Assembly: GCA_947568835.1 (NCBI GenBank)
Contig: OX387604.1
Span: 12,987,076 to 13,051,075 of the forward strand
Length of the DNA stretch: 64,000 bases
Reading direction: 5' to 3'
DNA from: Protonemura montana
Lineage: Eukaryota > Arthropoda > Insecta > Plecoptera > Nemouridae
Shown here: positions 1 to 10,673 of the stretch, piece after piece
Position numbering within the stretch: position 1 is the first letter of the stretch
Layout: every line of letters starts with the position of its first letter
Program-made: the position numbers and the translations under genes
Notes under the pieces: generated by a model
The model's database searches: none
The model's input: the letters and a program-made list of their open reading frames with translations, nothing else
Told to the model about the DNA's origin: nothing

Positions 1-3000
1 AACAACAGTCTTCTGTAGAAACAACTTTTACTAAGCTTTCATCTTCAACGGTATTTTCAATCACTGGAATTTTAGAATGAGTTGAACTTTTCTGGTTATT
101 GGCTAGAGTAAATTCACTTGCCTTTGGTATCTTATCTTTTTCTTTTTTCTTACTACTTTTTCCTTTCTTCTGCTTGCTTCTCTTCATTATAATTTTTTTC
201 TTTTTTGATCCTTTTTTACTACGCTTCTTAGGGACTTGTTCTTCCGAAGTTGAGGAATTTTCTAAGCTCGAATCAGACATTGAACTATCACTGCTTACTG
301 AGCTTGAACTGATCTCATCAGATGACGAACTGCTCACTCGTTTCTTCCGTTTTTTACTCTTCTTCCACGATCGTAACTTGCTTTTCTTAGTTTTAATTTT
401 TCTACGCTTGACCCGGGGTTTCTCATCTTCTTCATCGTCAGAACTAACTGAGCTTGAAGAGCCAGAATCTTTACTAACTTTTTTCACGACTTTTGGCCTT
501 ATTTTAATTTTTTCTTTTCTGGTAGACATGGACTTTTTACTCGAGGATTCTTTTTTTGAAGAAGACTTGGATCTTTCTTCAGAGTTGACTCTCTGCCGCT
601 TTTTTTTCTTTAAGTCTTCTAGAATGTTTTCACTACCTGATACCAATTGTTTATCACATATATCTACACCAGTTTCTTCAGGGTTGACGCAGACTGACTT
701 CATGAATTCTTCGTATTCATTCGCCAAGTACGGGTCACTGCCAACACCCACGGAGGCTAACGATGCAGACTGACTGGGCTGCTCGGGTATGGTGGCACCA
801 GCATTAGTGAGTCCATTTGTTTGAGCCACTTCTTTTTCTTCAGGCATGTCTTTGACAGGACTCGCATCTTGATCAGCACAGACCGGCACAATGGAGTTGG
901 GAACGGAGCTTGTAAGGAGACTTCTTGATTCGACAACACTCAACTCCTCAGCATCATTTTCAAATTCACTATCCCATTTAGAGGGGGCGGTATCAGGAAT
1001 GGTAGGATCAGAATCAATTTCTTTCATATCTTGATCAGGTTCCTTTTTCTCGGACACATCTGATACGGACGATGGCTGCAACTCAGTTATTATTAATGGA
1101 CTTTGATTGCACACTATAGAGTTGTCAGAGTCTTTTGGCTTCATGAAAACTTCAGATGAATCATACCACAATCTACTTTTCAATTTAGTCTCAGTTTCGG
1201 TCAAACTGTACTCGCAATCTTTTGCTTTAGAATTGATCACGCTATACATAATAGAAACCGCACTGGCCTTAGCAAAGGAAAATATCTCGCTCCGGTTCCT
1301 GTACCTAGAGCTGGGAATGTCTGGATTTTCACTGTAAGAAATAACAGGAGAAGTTTTTGTAAAGTGCACTGTGTCTTGCGAGTAAAGCTTCTCTCGCTGC
1401 CTTGCTCCCACAGCCTTCAGCTGTTCTTTGTGACGAGCAGGAAAATCGAATGGATTACAAAGTTCTTTTTCCAACTGCTCCTGAAGAATTTGAGCGTCTT
1501 TCGATCGGCTTGAATGACTACTTGGTTTCTTCTTTAGCAATTCTCGTTTAGCACGTCTAATTTGCTCAAAGTCCATCTTCTGCGAGCGGAACTCAGCCCA
1601 ACTATCAGGAAGCTTAAATATTTCAGCTTTGTTTTTGGATCTTTCTTTGCTCTTCTCTTCCTTGTCTTTTGCTTTGTGCTTGTCCTTTTCTTTGTCGCGA
1701 GTGTGCCGCTCTGATTTCTTATCACTAGATCTTCGACGTTTTCTACTTCTGGTTTTTTTTTCCCTGTCCTTGTCCTTTGCTAGCAAATCATCCCCAGAAG
1801 TTTGCACATCTCCCTCTTTTTTCCTGTCCAGTTGTCTCTGTAAAGAGCTGTGAATTGCTTCTGAGGAACCACCAGACTGAGCTGCCATCCTAAATGCCCC
1901 TCGCATCAACAACTCTTCTCGTTTAATTTCTTCTATTGCTGACACCACTGCTTTTGCTTTGTCTTCCTTAGGACCCCCTAAAAAAAGTTTTTATACATTA
2001 TTTTTCTAACATTTTTCAAGCCACATCATTTATTCTAGATACAAGAACTCTAGTCAATTTTTATATTGATTTTGCTTCTTTGATGCATGAATTCTTTTTA
2101 AGAGAAAGTGAAAATGACAGGAAAAAAATTGAAGTGCTTGACACACAAAACTGGGGACATCTTGGAGACACTATTTTCCCATTTTTGTCATAATAGATAG
2201 GGGATGCATTAATTGACATGATTGCTAATTGAAACATATTACGACATTTCACAAAAAATCTACACCAACTACCTATAACTGTTACTCAAATTAGCTTAAG
2301 ATATTCTACCATTATACCCAAGTATAAATACTCACAAATTATATTATAATGATCGATGAGGCAAAGTGGTTCAGAGCCGTGGTTTAAAATTGAATGACTT
2401 TATGCCCACAAAACGTCCATTCTATGTACATTTTATGTCCGTAAACCAGTATTTCCATGAGCCTCAGGGCTGCCCAAAATAGCTAGTGTTTACTCTTGTA
2501 ATAGTAACTTGTGTAAGAATTATACCAAAAAGCTACCTACAAGTCATTTTTCTACTTACCCTTTTTTCCTGTAACCTTCTTTTTCACCGCTGGAGCATCA
2601 GGAGTAAGGTCGCCATCCTCTGTCAGCTGTTCAAACCCTTTTGCCAAATTGGGTTTTACTGTCGTCTTTTTTGGAAGGTTGAAAGTAAGACCAGCACCAC
2701 CAGCCTGTTTGGTTGCAGAGAATGCCAGCAGTCTCTTCTTTGCTTGAGCTTTACCAAGCACTAAGAACCTATTGGTATGGTTTGTAGTTGGGGATCTGCC
2801 TTGAGGTGGTTCATCTTCCAAAAATGGTCCAGTTGGCGAGTAGCTGAAAAAACAGCAGATGATGTGACACTGAATTTTATTGGTTTTTATACGCCCAAAA
2901 GCATCAGTTTACCACCTACCTTGATAACGGATTGTGATTTGCAGGTTTTTCATCGGGCATAGGAATATCTGAGTAAAATGACTCAGTCCTTGAAGACTGT

Positions 3001-3116
3001 GGCTGAGGAATTAAGACATCATTTGAATGATGCAAGGCAACCCTGGAAGGTTTGGGAGAATCTGGCGTAGGAATAAGAAACACTGGCTCTGGTTCTCCTG
3101 GTAGGGGGATGTCCAT
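1..3116 (-). CDS. Lys/Ser-rich nuclear-type protein, 3' end outside window (partial)
   Basis: Three exons join in phase: 3116-2920, 2843-2560 and 1977-1, giving about 819 residues before the window edge. The N-terminus has two related Pro-rich motifs (MDIPLPGEPE and SDIPMPDEKP). The third exon starts with a short helical stretch (AVVSAIEEIKREELLMRGA), then basic KDKDREKK/RKRRR-type blocks, a middle acidic part, and finally alternating poly-Ser and poly-Lys tracts (KKSKKRKKR, SSSVSSD). Such composition is typical of nuclear splicing or chromatin proteins, but I see no RRM, SURP or G-patch domain and do not recognise the family. The ATG at 3116 follows an in-frame stop at 3156-3158. An alternative start is an ATG at 5581-5583 next to a good donor at 5579, joined to an acceptor before 3130, which would add a few residues. 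Exon structure is fairly secure; function is unknown. Confidence 0.72.
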
Positions 3117-3590
3117 TATGCAGTGTGAATCTCCAACAAGATGAAGATGACGTTTTCATGTGCAGAAGCACCTCGCCTGGTTCACTGGTAGGTTGTTCAA
3201 GTAATTTTAGCCTGGAACAATAGAAGAGCATGAAATTATTGTTTTAAATTAGCTTAGTGAATATGTAGACGACACATGTCACAATTTGGGGTGTGGTCAA
3301 AAACATGTTATTCGTGCTTTTGGGAGCTGCTGGAGCTGAACTAGTTTCGGTCTGGCCAAACGTTTCATTACAGCACGAAAGCATTCAAACTAAGTATATG
3401 TGCATCACCATGAATGATCATAATATTGCCACTCTTAATTAAAATGAAAATAATGAAAATAATACTTTTGTTCATGTACTGAAGACAGAGGTGCGTCAAG
3501 TAGGTACCATAATTTTACTGCAAGAAAACTTTAAAAATGTTCGTAACTACCTGACGCATTACCCAACGCTGCCAGGCACCGATGCATACT

Positions 3591-3890
3591 GAACAGTTTG
3601 GCATATTGAAAAAAACGGTTCTCGTGAGATCACTTCAGTTGAGCAACACTGCGCTGGATCAAGTGACTGGGTAACCAGTTCTGCATAAGAGAGGGATTGG
3701 AGGGAAGAAAGTTTATACATAAACTTAATTTGCCTTGCTTATCAACCACTTGACAGCATGGATTAGAGGAGGAATCCTGTTATTCTAGTGGTGCCATACT
3801 TAGGAAGGGACGTTAAGACGGTGGTCCTTTTTACTTGATGCTCGACAGTAGAAGAAAATCAGCAGTTATCCCTTCTCCTTTCTAGGCTAG
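3591..3890 (+). mobile_element. 5S-rRNA-derived SINE (SINE3-like), copy 1
   Basis: The head at about 3615-3695 reads like the internal part of eukaryotic 5S rRNA (GGTTCTCGTGAGATCAC, then a GAGCAACACTGCGC block and a GACTGGGTAACC block corresponding to the C box). It is followed by a body of about 190 bases that matches the element at 20988-21312 in the opposite orientation. Over a 92-base stretch starting near 3741 I count about 14 mismatches between the two. 5S-headed SINEs are known as the SINE3 class. This copy is the more decayed one, with changes in the C box and an A-rich insertion before the head. Exact ends and target-site duplications were not established. Confidence 0.75.
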
Positions 3891-5479
3891 GTGCCAGTTC
3901 ACCAGTGCAGTTTAAATCTTGCTTAATTGGTGTATAAGGAAGGTTTTGGGGCAAAATTGATTTTCCCTTTATAGCCAACATTCAGAAATATTTGAAAGAG
4001 GATGTTTATATATACAAAAAATATATAAATTGAAATTTGGTAATGATTCAGGAAAGCTTTATCCTGTCACGGATAAGAAATTTTATTACGCAGCCGTTGC
4101 CATTTTCTCTCTGCCCAAATCACCGTTTAATATTTGAACCTGGAAGGACGGTGGTTTAACTTTAAAAACATGACTTTGAGGTTAAAGTAAAGAAGTTCCT
4201 TTGTTATTATGTTTGTATTTCAAAACCACGAAATATTCCACAGCAAATATTGTTTAGGACTGTTTTTTTGTTCTTTGTATGCTCTCTGATTCTTTTGGTC
4301 TCCAATTATTAATATATCAGTGTTTAAAAGCAAATTACTGTCGGTTAAAATCAACCGTAAAAGTTGTTTATGGGTGTTTTAAACAGTGTTTGTCAGTGAA
4401 ATCGGCCATAGGTTTTGTTAATCATCATCTTCATATTACCCTTTCATTCACTTTGGCCATTAGACAAGATGCAGAGGTTCCGTTTTTAAAATGATATGTC
4501 GTTAAGCACCACAATGCAATCGATAATTTAACCACTCTGGCACTTGTTGCGAGTTTTGGACTAGTCACACTACGAGTTTTAAGATGGTTGGAGTGGCTTT
4601 AGAGTGCTATCTTTTGGACTTCCTTAATTTTAATAAATAGCTTTCTTTGCCAGCTATTAACTAATTCATGAACCAGTTCATTTTAGTGTTCAGTAAGGTA
4701 CTTCAGCTGTTTTCAAATATTGAGTCATGCTTTTCAGCTCCAGAGCTGGAGTATGTGGGAAATTTCGGCTGGCAAAAACACTGGTGTAGAGCCTAGAACA
4801 TGTTATGTACAGACACAATCGAACTGCTTTATACCACGGTGCAAAAAGTATGGAAAGTGTGCTGCTGGCAAACAGACCTACTGCTAGCAACTACATACAA
4901 AATGTTATTTGAAGTTGTTCTGGCAAGTTAAACACGTCACTATTAGTAAATACCTGCAACTAACTTGCCACACTTGACACCAACAGTAGCAAGCTGTGAT
5001 CATCGGGATGTTTCACAAAAGCACCAACCAAAAATATTATGATGATATTTAATCAGTGGCAAAGGTCAGTTCGTTGCATTGCCTGCAAAAGCCGCCCGTC
5101 ATTGACGACTAGTTATAAAATAAAACTCTTGAAATTTGTGGAGTTTAAAATTTTAAATGTAAAAGAAAAGAAGAATTGATAAGTACGTAAAGAACCTGGA
5201 CAAACATGCAACAACATAGAGTTAAGAAATAAGACTGGTCGCTTTTGTCAAATCCCCACCAAGGCCTAATATGCATGGCAGGGTAAGGAAGCATTCTTGA
5301 TCGACCCAAGCATTGGCAGCAGTGCTCCAATGATACAACATCAGCTTTCGGATAATACTGGCATAATATGAGAACACCGGTAACCAGATATTATTACGTA
5401 ACAGAGATTTCATTTAGAATAAGCATATATTTTTAAAAATCAATAAAGACCTAGACCCTAAAAGGGGATTCCTTGCTAC

Positions 5480-5590
5480 ACACGGCGCGGCGATACTACA
5501 TACTTTAAATGTTGTGCTATTTTTGCACATCACCGACGCTAGACGCTGCGACTCTCGATACGACAAAATAGGTACTTACGCATGAAAAGG
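5480..5590. promoter_or_regulatory. Possible promoter / 5' untranslated exon (CpG-richer patch)
   Basis: This patch has many CpG dinucleotides in an otherwise AT-rich region. On the minus strand it contains a consensus donor (GTAAGT, 5579-5574) directly after ATGC, so it could be the end of a first exon of the minus-strand gene at 1-3116. A role as a shared divergent promoter with the coiled-coil gene is inference. No core promoter element was identified. Confidence 0.3.
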
Positions 5591-6750
5591 GTTCGTCAGT
5601 TAGGAATTAAATTCCATCCGTGATTGAAACATAAATGATATACGAACTACGTAAACAACCTCCGCCATAGCACTTTCAGCCAGCCCTGGCAGAATGAAGA
5701 CTGCAATGGCTCCCAACGTGACCTTCAGGCCATTTCACGCGCAATATTTTAAATGTCTGGAAGCCGCAGGAACGTAATAACTAAATAAAAAAAAACCCAC
5801 CAACTAACTTTTAATTACATGAATTGCAATTTGTGTTGGTCTAAGACAGTAAACCGTATTATTTTTAAAGTAAATAATGAACTAATAGTTTTAATGAGCA
5901 ATATTGATTAGGAAAATATTGTAACACAAAACACAACCAAGGAAGACGTTTGAAATTCTTGGCTTAGCATGTACGTGAAAATACCTAGAAATTGGGTAAT
6001 GTTTTTACTAAATTCATGTCAGACCATATGTGAGATTAACTATTTAACCACCACCATATTTAAACCATAATAACCAAATTATCACAATTATTTAAAATAT
6101 ATTTGGCTTCCAAGATTGGCTTGAATCCAGCATGAGGTACATATCTAATAATAGACCAGCCAGTATTATTTGGTTGATTTCTTAGAATAGATGAAGCTCA
6201 GGGGAGGAAACAGTTGCATTGCGCACAGCACGCGCCTTGTTAAATATATAATTATAGCTCACTACATTTCTACGACACAATAACGTGGTGCAATTCTAGA
6301 ATAAAGGTGACAGAAGGAATAAGTAGTGCATTGGACCTGGTTTTGGTAGGATATGCAATTCCAAGAGTAGCATGTTACAACACACAGTATAAAGAAACAG
6401 AGAGAACGACATCAAGCTTCTGCCTTAAAACACATTGTAAGTATGTAGAATTTTTATGAAATTTGTTTCCTTCGAATGTAAGAAATATTTCAGTGCAGAA
6501 AAGCACGTGCGCATTATTTTCAGCTCTAACTTAATCTAACCTAAAGAATAGAGATGTTTTAATATTTATTTTGACTGTTAAGATAACCAAAACAGCATTC
6601 AGAGCATCATATTTATTTGCATTCGCTAGCACAAATATTTCTTTTCTCTTCAACAGCTTAAAACTAACCCATGCAGAGTAGAATGATCAAACAATATTTA
6701 AAATTGTAAACAAACATAGCGTAGCATTGAAGCGGTTCCCTGTACCTGCT

Positions 6751-6776
6751 TGTGTGTGTGTGTGTGTGTGTGTGTG
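6751..6776 (+). repeat. (TG)13 microsatellite
   Basis: Thirteen perfect TG units are followed by a G run. It lies about 180 bases upstream of the coiled-coil gene's coding exon, probably inside its 5' untranslated intron. Confidence 0.95.
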
Positions 6777-6955
6777 GGGGTCATAACATAGAATACATCT
6801 TTTTTTCAATCTTGGTGGATATGAGTGGAGCGTCAGAAAGAGTAAAATTCACATTGTTACTTTTTGTTCCACATTAATTAATTTGATGCTATTGTGTAGA
6901 GGCAGCAGAATTAACAATTGTGTCTTTTTGTTAGAGGCTTGGCAGAAAAGAAGAC

Positions 6956-9900
6956 ATGGATGCTGAGGAGAACGTTCACAAGGAGGAGGCAAATCGGTAT
7001 TCAAACGTAGGGGGCAAGATGCAGGATGGAGCGAATTCTGGGACATCTGCTAATTTTCTGGATAACGGGCAAGAATTACGTGACACAATACAATTTCTGG
7101 CAATTCAAAACATGCATATGTATAACGAGAAAAAAGAAGTAGAAAAAATATTGTCTCATGTTAATTTAGAAAACAGTAAAAGATTTGACAGTTTCAGTGT
7201 AGCTGCGGAGCAAGAAAGTGGTATAGTACTGACAATCCAAAACTATGCTATGAAGCATAATATAAAAATACAGGTGTCAGGAAAGTCAATTGGGATTGAT
7301 ACATTACCAGGCCTAGGAGCACAGGATAAGGTAATCAAAGAAAATCAAACTCATAGCAGTACCCAAACGGAGCTTGCTTGTAGGGAATCAAGTGATCATG
7401 GGTTTGTGGGGAAAATCTCATCAAATCTGACCAACATTGACTGCGTTGAAGCAAGCTCAAGTAACCAGGAATGTATGTCAGCAAGGAGCCAGTTGTTGTC
7501 AAGCGGTATCAGCGAAGAGCACATAAACAATGCGCAGGATGATGCCGCCGCACATCATGTTGATGTGCGTGGAGCCCGAAACCGAATAGAGCTGGAACTG
7601 TTCAAGGAGGATTTGAAAAACAAGCGAGAGGAGAGACACAGGGCCATATCTGCAAGATCTTCAGAAATGGAGCGATTGAGAGGGGAGTTGCAAGAAGAAA
7701 GATTAGCAAAGGAATTGGTGGAAAAACAACTTAAAGGCCTTCGATGTGGTTTGGATAATGGTGGTAAGAGTACCGAGCAAGATATTCTAGTGCTAGAAAT
7801 TGGTCGATTGAAAAATGAACTAAGCATTGCAGATGCTAACAAGATTGATATTTTGACAGAAAGGAAAAAAGATAAAGATGAAATTGCACGTTTCTTGAAC
7901 ATGCTGAAGGAAGAGAATTTAAAAAACGAACAAGACCAAGAATTTGCAAAGCGTCGTATTGACGCTTTAAAAGATGTTGCAGCTTTGAGTAAACAAATGT
8001 TGACAATAAGAGAGAGTCAAGTTAAAGATTTAAAAGAGAGACTCAGAATCATTAATGACACCCCAAGGGATAATTCAACTATGCAAGAATTGAGAACTGA
8101 AATTGAACGTCAGCTGCATGAAATTACCAACCTTAAAATCAAGCATGAAAACCAACTGCAGGAATTGGATGGAGAAAAAAATTTGATGGTTAAAAGGTTG
8201 GAAGAAAAATCTGCCGAGTCATCAGATTACGAGAGAAAATACCTGGAACTTAAAAAAGAAAATGAGCAGCTGCACATCACATTGTCAGAATCTGAGGATA
8301 TGAATAAAAGCTTACAAACAAGACTGGATTTGTCTGTAGATGAAAGCAACGGACTCTCCAAAGAAATATCAGTAATAAATAGTATTTTCACTCAAATGTT
8401 GGTAGGAAACAGTTCATCAGCATTAGATCTAGACAAGCTTACACGCCTCTTGCAAGAGAATCATGATTTGATAACAGAAATGACCACCAAGGAAGATAGC
8501 AGCGAGACAGCAGCAAGCTTGCCAAAACTTCTTCTGGACCTTGTCAACCAAATAGATAGCGGTGAAAATGCTCCGTCCACTTCTGATCAAAACGGGGCAA
8601 GTACAGACAAAAGTGTAATCAAACATAGAGTGAATGGTGACAGTAAAATTTTATCTGTAGGTACCTCACATGAAGAGGACGGAGGTAACACTATTCTAGC
8701 AGTAGAAGAGATTGCTTCAAACCTCCCTAAAGTGTGGAGGGTTCTCATGGAACTGTTAAGTCATCATATTGCCCCAACACCAACAGACAACAGCAAGTCT
8801 AGCTGCTACAAGCGCATTGACACACCGTCTGGCCCTAAACTGGTGCCGAGCGTAAGCAACACATATATCAGACTGAAAGATTTGATATTAGAGAAGAAAT
8901 CTTTGCAGAGAGATTTAGGTAAATTGAAACAGCTAAACGGCCACTTGGAATCCAAATTGCATGAACAAGAAACGAGGCTCTCGCTAGTTTCGGCCGAGCT
9001 CCAAAAAACGTGGGGTGTGGTGGGAAGGCTGCGATCACAATTCCGGCAGCTTCGAACACACGAGCAGATTCTTCGTTATGAACTTCAGCAGAAGAGAAAT
9101 TTGCTTACTGAGCTTAAAACAGAGCTGGAATATTGCCGTGAAAAGTGGGAACGAGCTAGGCAAAAAGATCTAGAAACGGCAGAAGAGTGCCAAAAGTTAC
9201 GGAATGAGTTCGCTGCCCGTAAACTGCAAGATAAGAACAACTCTTCAGAGAGTGGATTTTCTGAGGGTAAAGAAAATGAGAGCAGAGATGATGAAAAGAC
9301 TGCCTCCAAATGTCTTGTTGATAAGGCACCAGCAGAAGAAAAACAAACACAGTCAGGGACTAAGGAGCCCCTAACATCCTGTGATGCCGAAACTACTGCA
9401 CAGACTTCCGAAAATGAAGAAGAAAATTTTGCTCTAAATGCTAGCTCGGTCACCAATAAAAGCTATGTTTCACAGCAACGATTAGCAACGCATACTTGTA
9501 CAAAGTTCATTTGGATGTCTTTACTGAAATTGCATCTTATGTTTTCTGCCCAAAATCGAACCATTCATTATGAACAAAATCACTCAGATGACATGAAATC
9601 TTTGGAATCAATTTTTTCTCTCCAGCCAATTATAATACCAGAGCCAATATTAAAACAATTACAGGAACAGAAGAACCCATCAAACGATTTAGGAAATTCA
9701 GTTGTCATCGAAGAAAAGATTAAAGAACCACAAATCAGAAAAAATGAAGTTCCGTCAGATAGAAACAACGAACCACGTGCATCTACCTCCGGCACAAGTA
9801 GTCATGCAGGCAGTAAAACACGGGACGCTCTCGGACGCACCCCAGAAGAAGCTTTAGCAGCCAGAGCTGCACGACTTCAACGGCTAGAAGAACAAACCCA

Positions 9901-10144
9901 AATGCTTTTTAAGAAAGTCACAAGAACAACCAATCGTAGTGCAGCATTGTGCTCTCGTCTGGAAGAGTTGCATGAGCAATACGGGGTACCAAACCCTCCT
10001 CCCCTTCCTCGAGTCCTCCCTACTATAAGGATTCCAATTAGTGAAAATCCTGTCCAGAACTGCAACGTGCCTTCCACAGTAAGTTCCCCAACTTACACGA
10101 ACGAATTATCGCCGAATGAAAATGATAACGAAGATAAAATATGA
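6956..10144 (+). CDS. Large coiled-coil protein, single coding exon, 1062 aa
   Basis: One open frame without introns. The ATG at 6956 is preceded by an in-frame TAG at 6932-6934, which is itself the end of a good acceptor (pyrimidine-rich stretch ending GTTAG). The exon therefore starts at 6935 and the gene has at least one 5' untranslated intron. Residues of roughly 200-480 are rich in Glu, Lys, Leu and Arg with heptad-like spacing (for example ERLRGELQEERLAKELVEKQ). A second helical block lies near 640-745 (EQILRYELQQKRNLLTELKT). A compact C-terminal block near 965-1010 (RTPEEALAARAARLQRLEEQ, then SRLEELHEQYG) looks like the most constrained part and may define the family, but I do not recognise it. 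There is no signal peptide, transmembrane segment or catalytic motif. It is likely a cytoplasmic, cytoskeletal or centrosomal scaffold; that is inference from coiled-coil content only. Confidence 0.87.
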   Translation: MDAEENVHKEEANRYSNVGGKMQDGANSGTSANFLDNGQELRDTIQFLAIQNMHMYNEKKEVEKILSHVNLENSKRFDSFSVAAEQESGIVLTIQNYAMKHNIKIQVSGKSIGIDTLPGLGAQDKVIKENQTHSSTQTELACRESSDHGFVGKISSNLTNIDCVEASSSNQECMSARSQLLSSGISEEHINNAQDDAAAHHVDVRGARNRIELELFKEDLKNKREERHRAISARSSEMERLRGELQEERLAKELVEKQLKGLRCGLDNGGKSTEQDILVLEIGRLKNELSIADANKIDILTERKKDKDEIARFLNMLKEENLKNEQDQEFAKRRIDALKDVAALSKQMLTIRESQVKDLKERLRIINDTPRDNSTMQELRTEIERQLHEITNLKIKHENQLQELDGEKNLMVKRLEEKSAESSDYERKYLELKKENEQLHITLSESEDMNKSLQTRLDLSVDESNGLSKEISVINSIFTQMLVGNSSSALDLDKLTRLLQENHDLITEMTTKEDSSETAASLPKLLLDLVNQIDSGENAPSTSDQNGASTDKSVIKHRVNGDSKILSVGTSHEEDGGNTILAVEEIASNLPKVWRVLMELLSHHIAPTPTDNSKSSCYKRIDTPSGPKLVPSVSNTYIRLKDLILEKKSLQRDLGKLKQLNGHLESKLHEQETRLSLVSAELQKTWGVVGRLRSQFRQLRTHEQILRYELQQKRNLLTELKTELEYCREKWERARQKDLETAEECQKLRNEFAARKLQDKNNSSESGFSEGKENESRDDEKTASKCLVDKAPAEEKQTQSGTKEPLTSCDAETTAQTSENEEENFALNASSVTNKSYVSQQRLATHTCTKFIWMSLLKLHLMFSAQNRTIHYEQNHSDDMKSLESIFSLQPIIIPEPILKQLQEQKNPSNDLGNSVVIEEKIKEPQIRKNEVPSDRNNEPRASTSGTSSHAGSKTRDALGRTPEEALAARAARLQRLEEQTQMLFKKVTRTTNRSAALCSRLEELHEQYGVPNPPPLPRVLPTIRIPISENPVQNCNVPSTVSSPTYTNELSPNENDNEDKI

Positions 10145-10249
10145 TTATACTGAGACACCAAAGTAATTTGGTAGTAATATTGATATTATAGAGACCCAAC
10201 CTTGTTGTTCTTAACTTATTTATACCAACCATACATTTCTTTTACCAAT

Positions 10250-10255
10250 AATAAA
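10250..10255 (+). terminator. Poly(A) signal of coiled-coil gene
   Basis: AATAAA lies about 105 bases after the stop codon at 10144. It is the first such signal downstream on this strand. Confidence 0.6.
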
Positions 10256-10673
10256 ACAAACTAAAAAAATGTATATCTTGTTAACTATTTACATGTGATT
10301 TTTCTATTTCAATTAATCACAGCCTTGTTGGGTAAATATATTTTTTCCAAAGTTTTTGTATCATAATCAGCTTTTAAAGCTATTTGTTTTATTGTATTTA
10401 TGAAAGTCTCACAAGCTACAAGAACAAATTCATATATGAAATATAAGTATGCCTATGGAGCTGTTATTTCTGGGCAAGTAAATTATCACGTAAAATATTA
10501 TTTAAGAAGTGTTTATTGTTATATTATATTTCAACTACTAAAATAAGTATGACTGATGGCAGTGAGATGTTGGCAGTAAGTTATAAAAATATTTTTTTTA
10601 TTTAGCTACTAAAAATTATATGATATAAAGTGTGTACTTGATGGTTTCTTGAGTGATCTGATGAAGTTTCAGA
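10256..10673. other. Short convergent 3' region
   Basis: AT-rich sequence between the stop codons of the coiled-coil gene (plus) and the collagen gene (minus). On the minus strand there are AATAAA candidates at 10517-10512 and 10393-10388 for the collagen mRNA. The two 3' untranslated regions nearly meet. No gene is seen. Confidence 0.55.

Larger units (their letters stand above)
3232..6934. other. Intergenic region between two divergent genes
   Basis: Apart from the SINE at 3591-3890, a CpG-richer patch near 5480-5590 and a (TG)13 run, I see no coding structure here. The open frames are short, overlapping and unrelated to any family I know. The stretch separates a minus-strand gene from a plus-strand gene, so it should hold the promoters and 5' untranslated exons of both. 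Confidence 0.5.

Noticed and set aside
99-773. Plus-strand open frame of 224 residues rich in Phe and Ser
   Set aside because: It is the reverse-strand shadow of the Lys/Ser-rich minus-strand exon: Lys codons read backwards give Phe and Leu. Codon pattern and exon phases support the minus strand.
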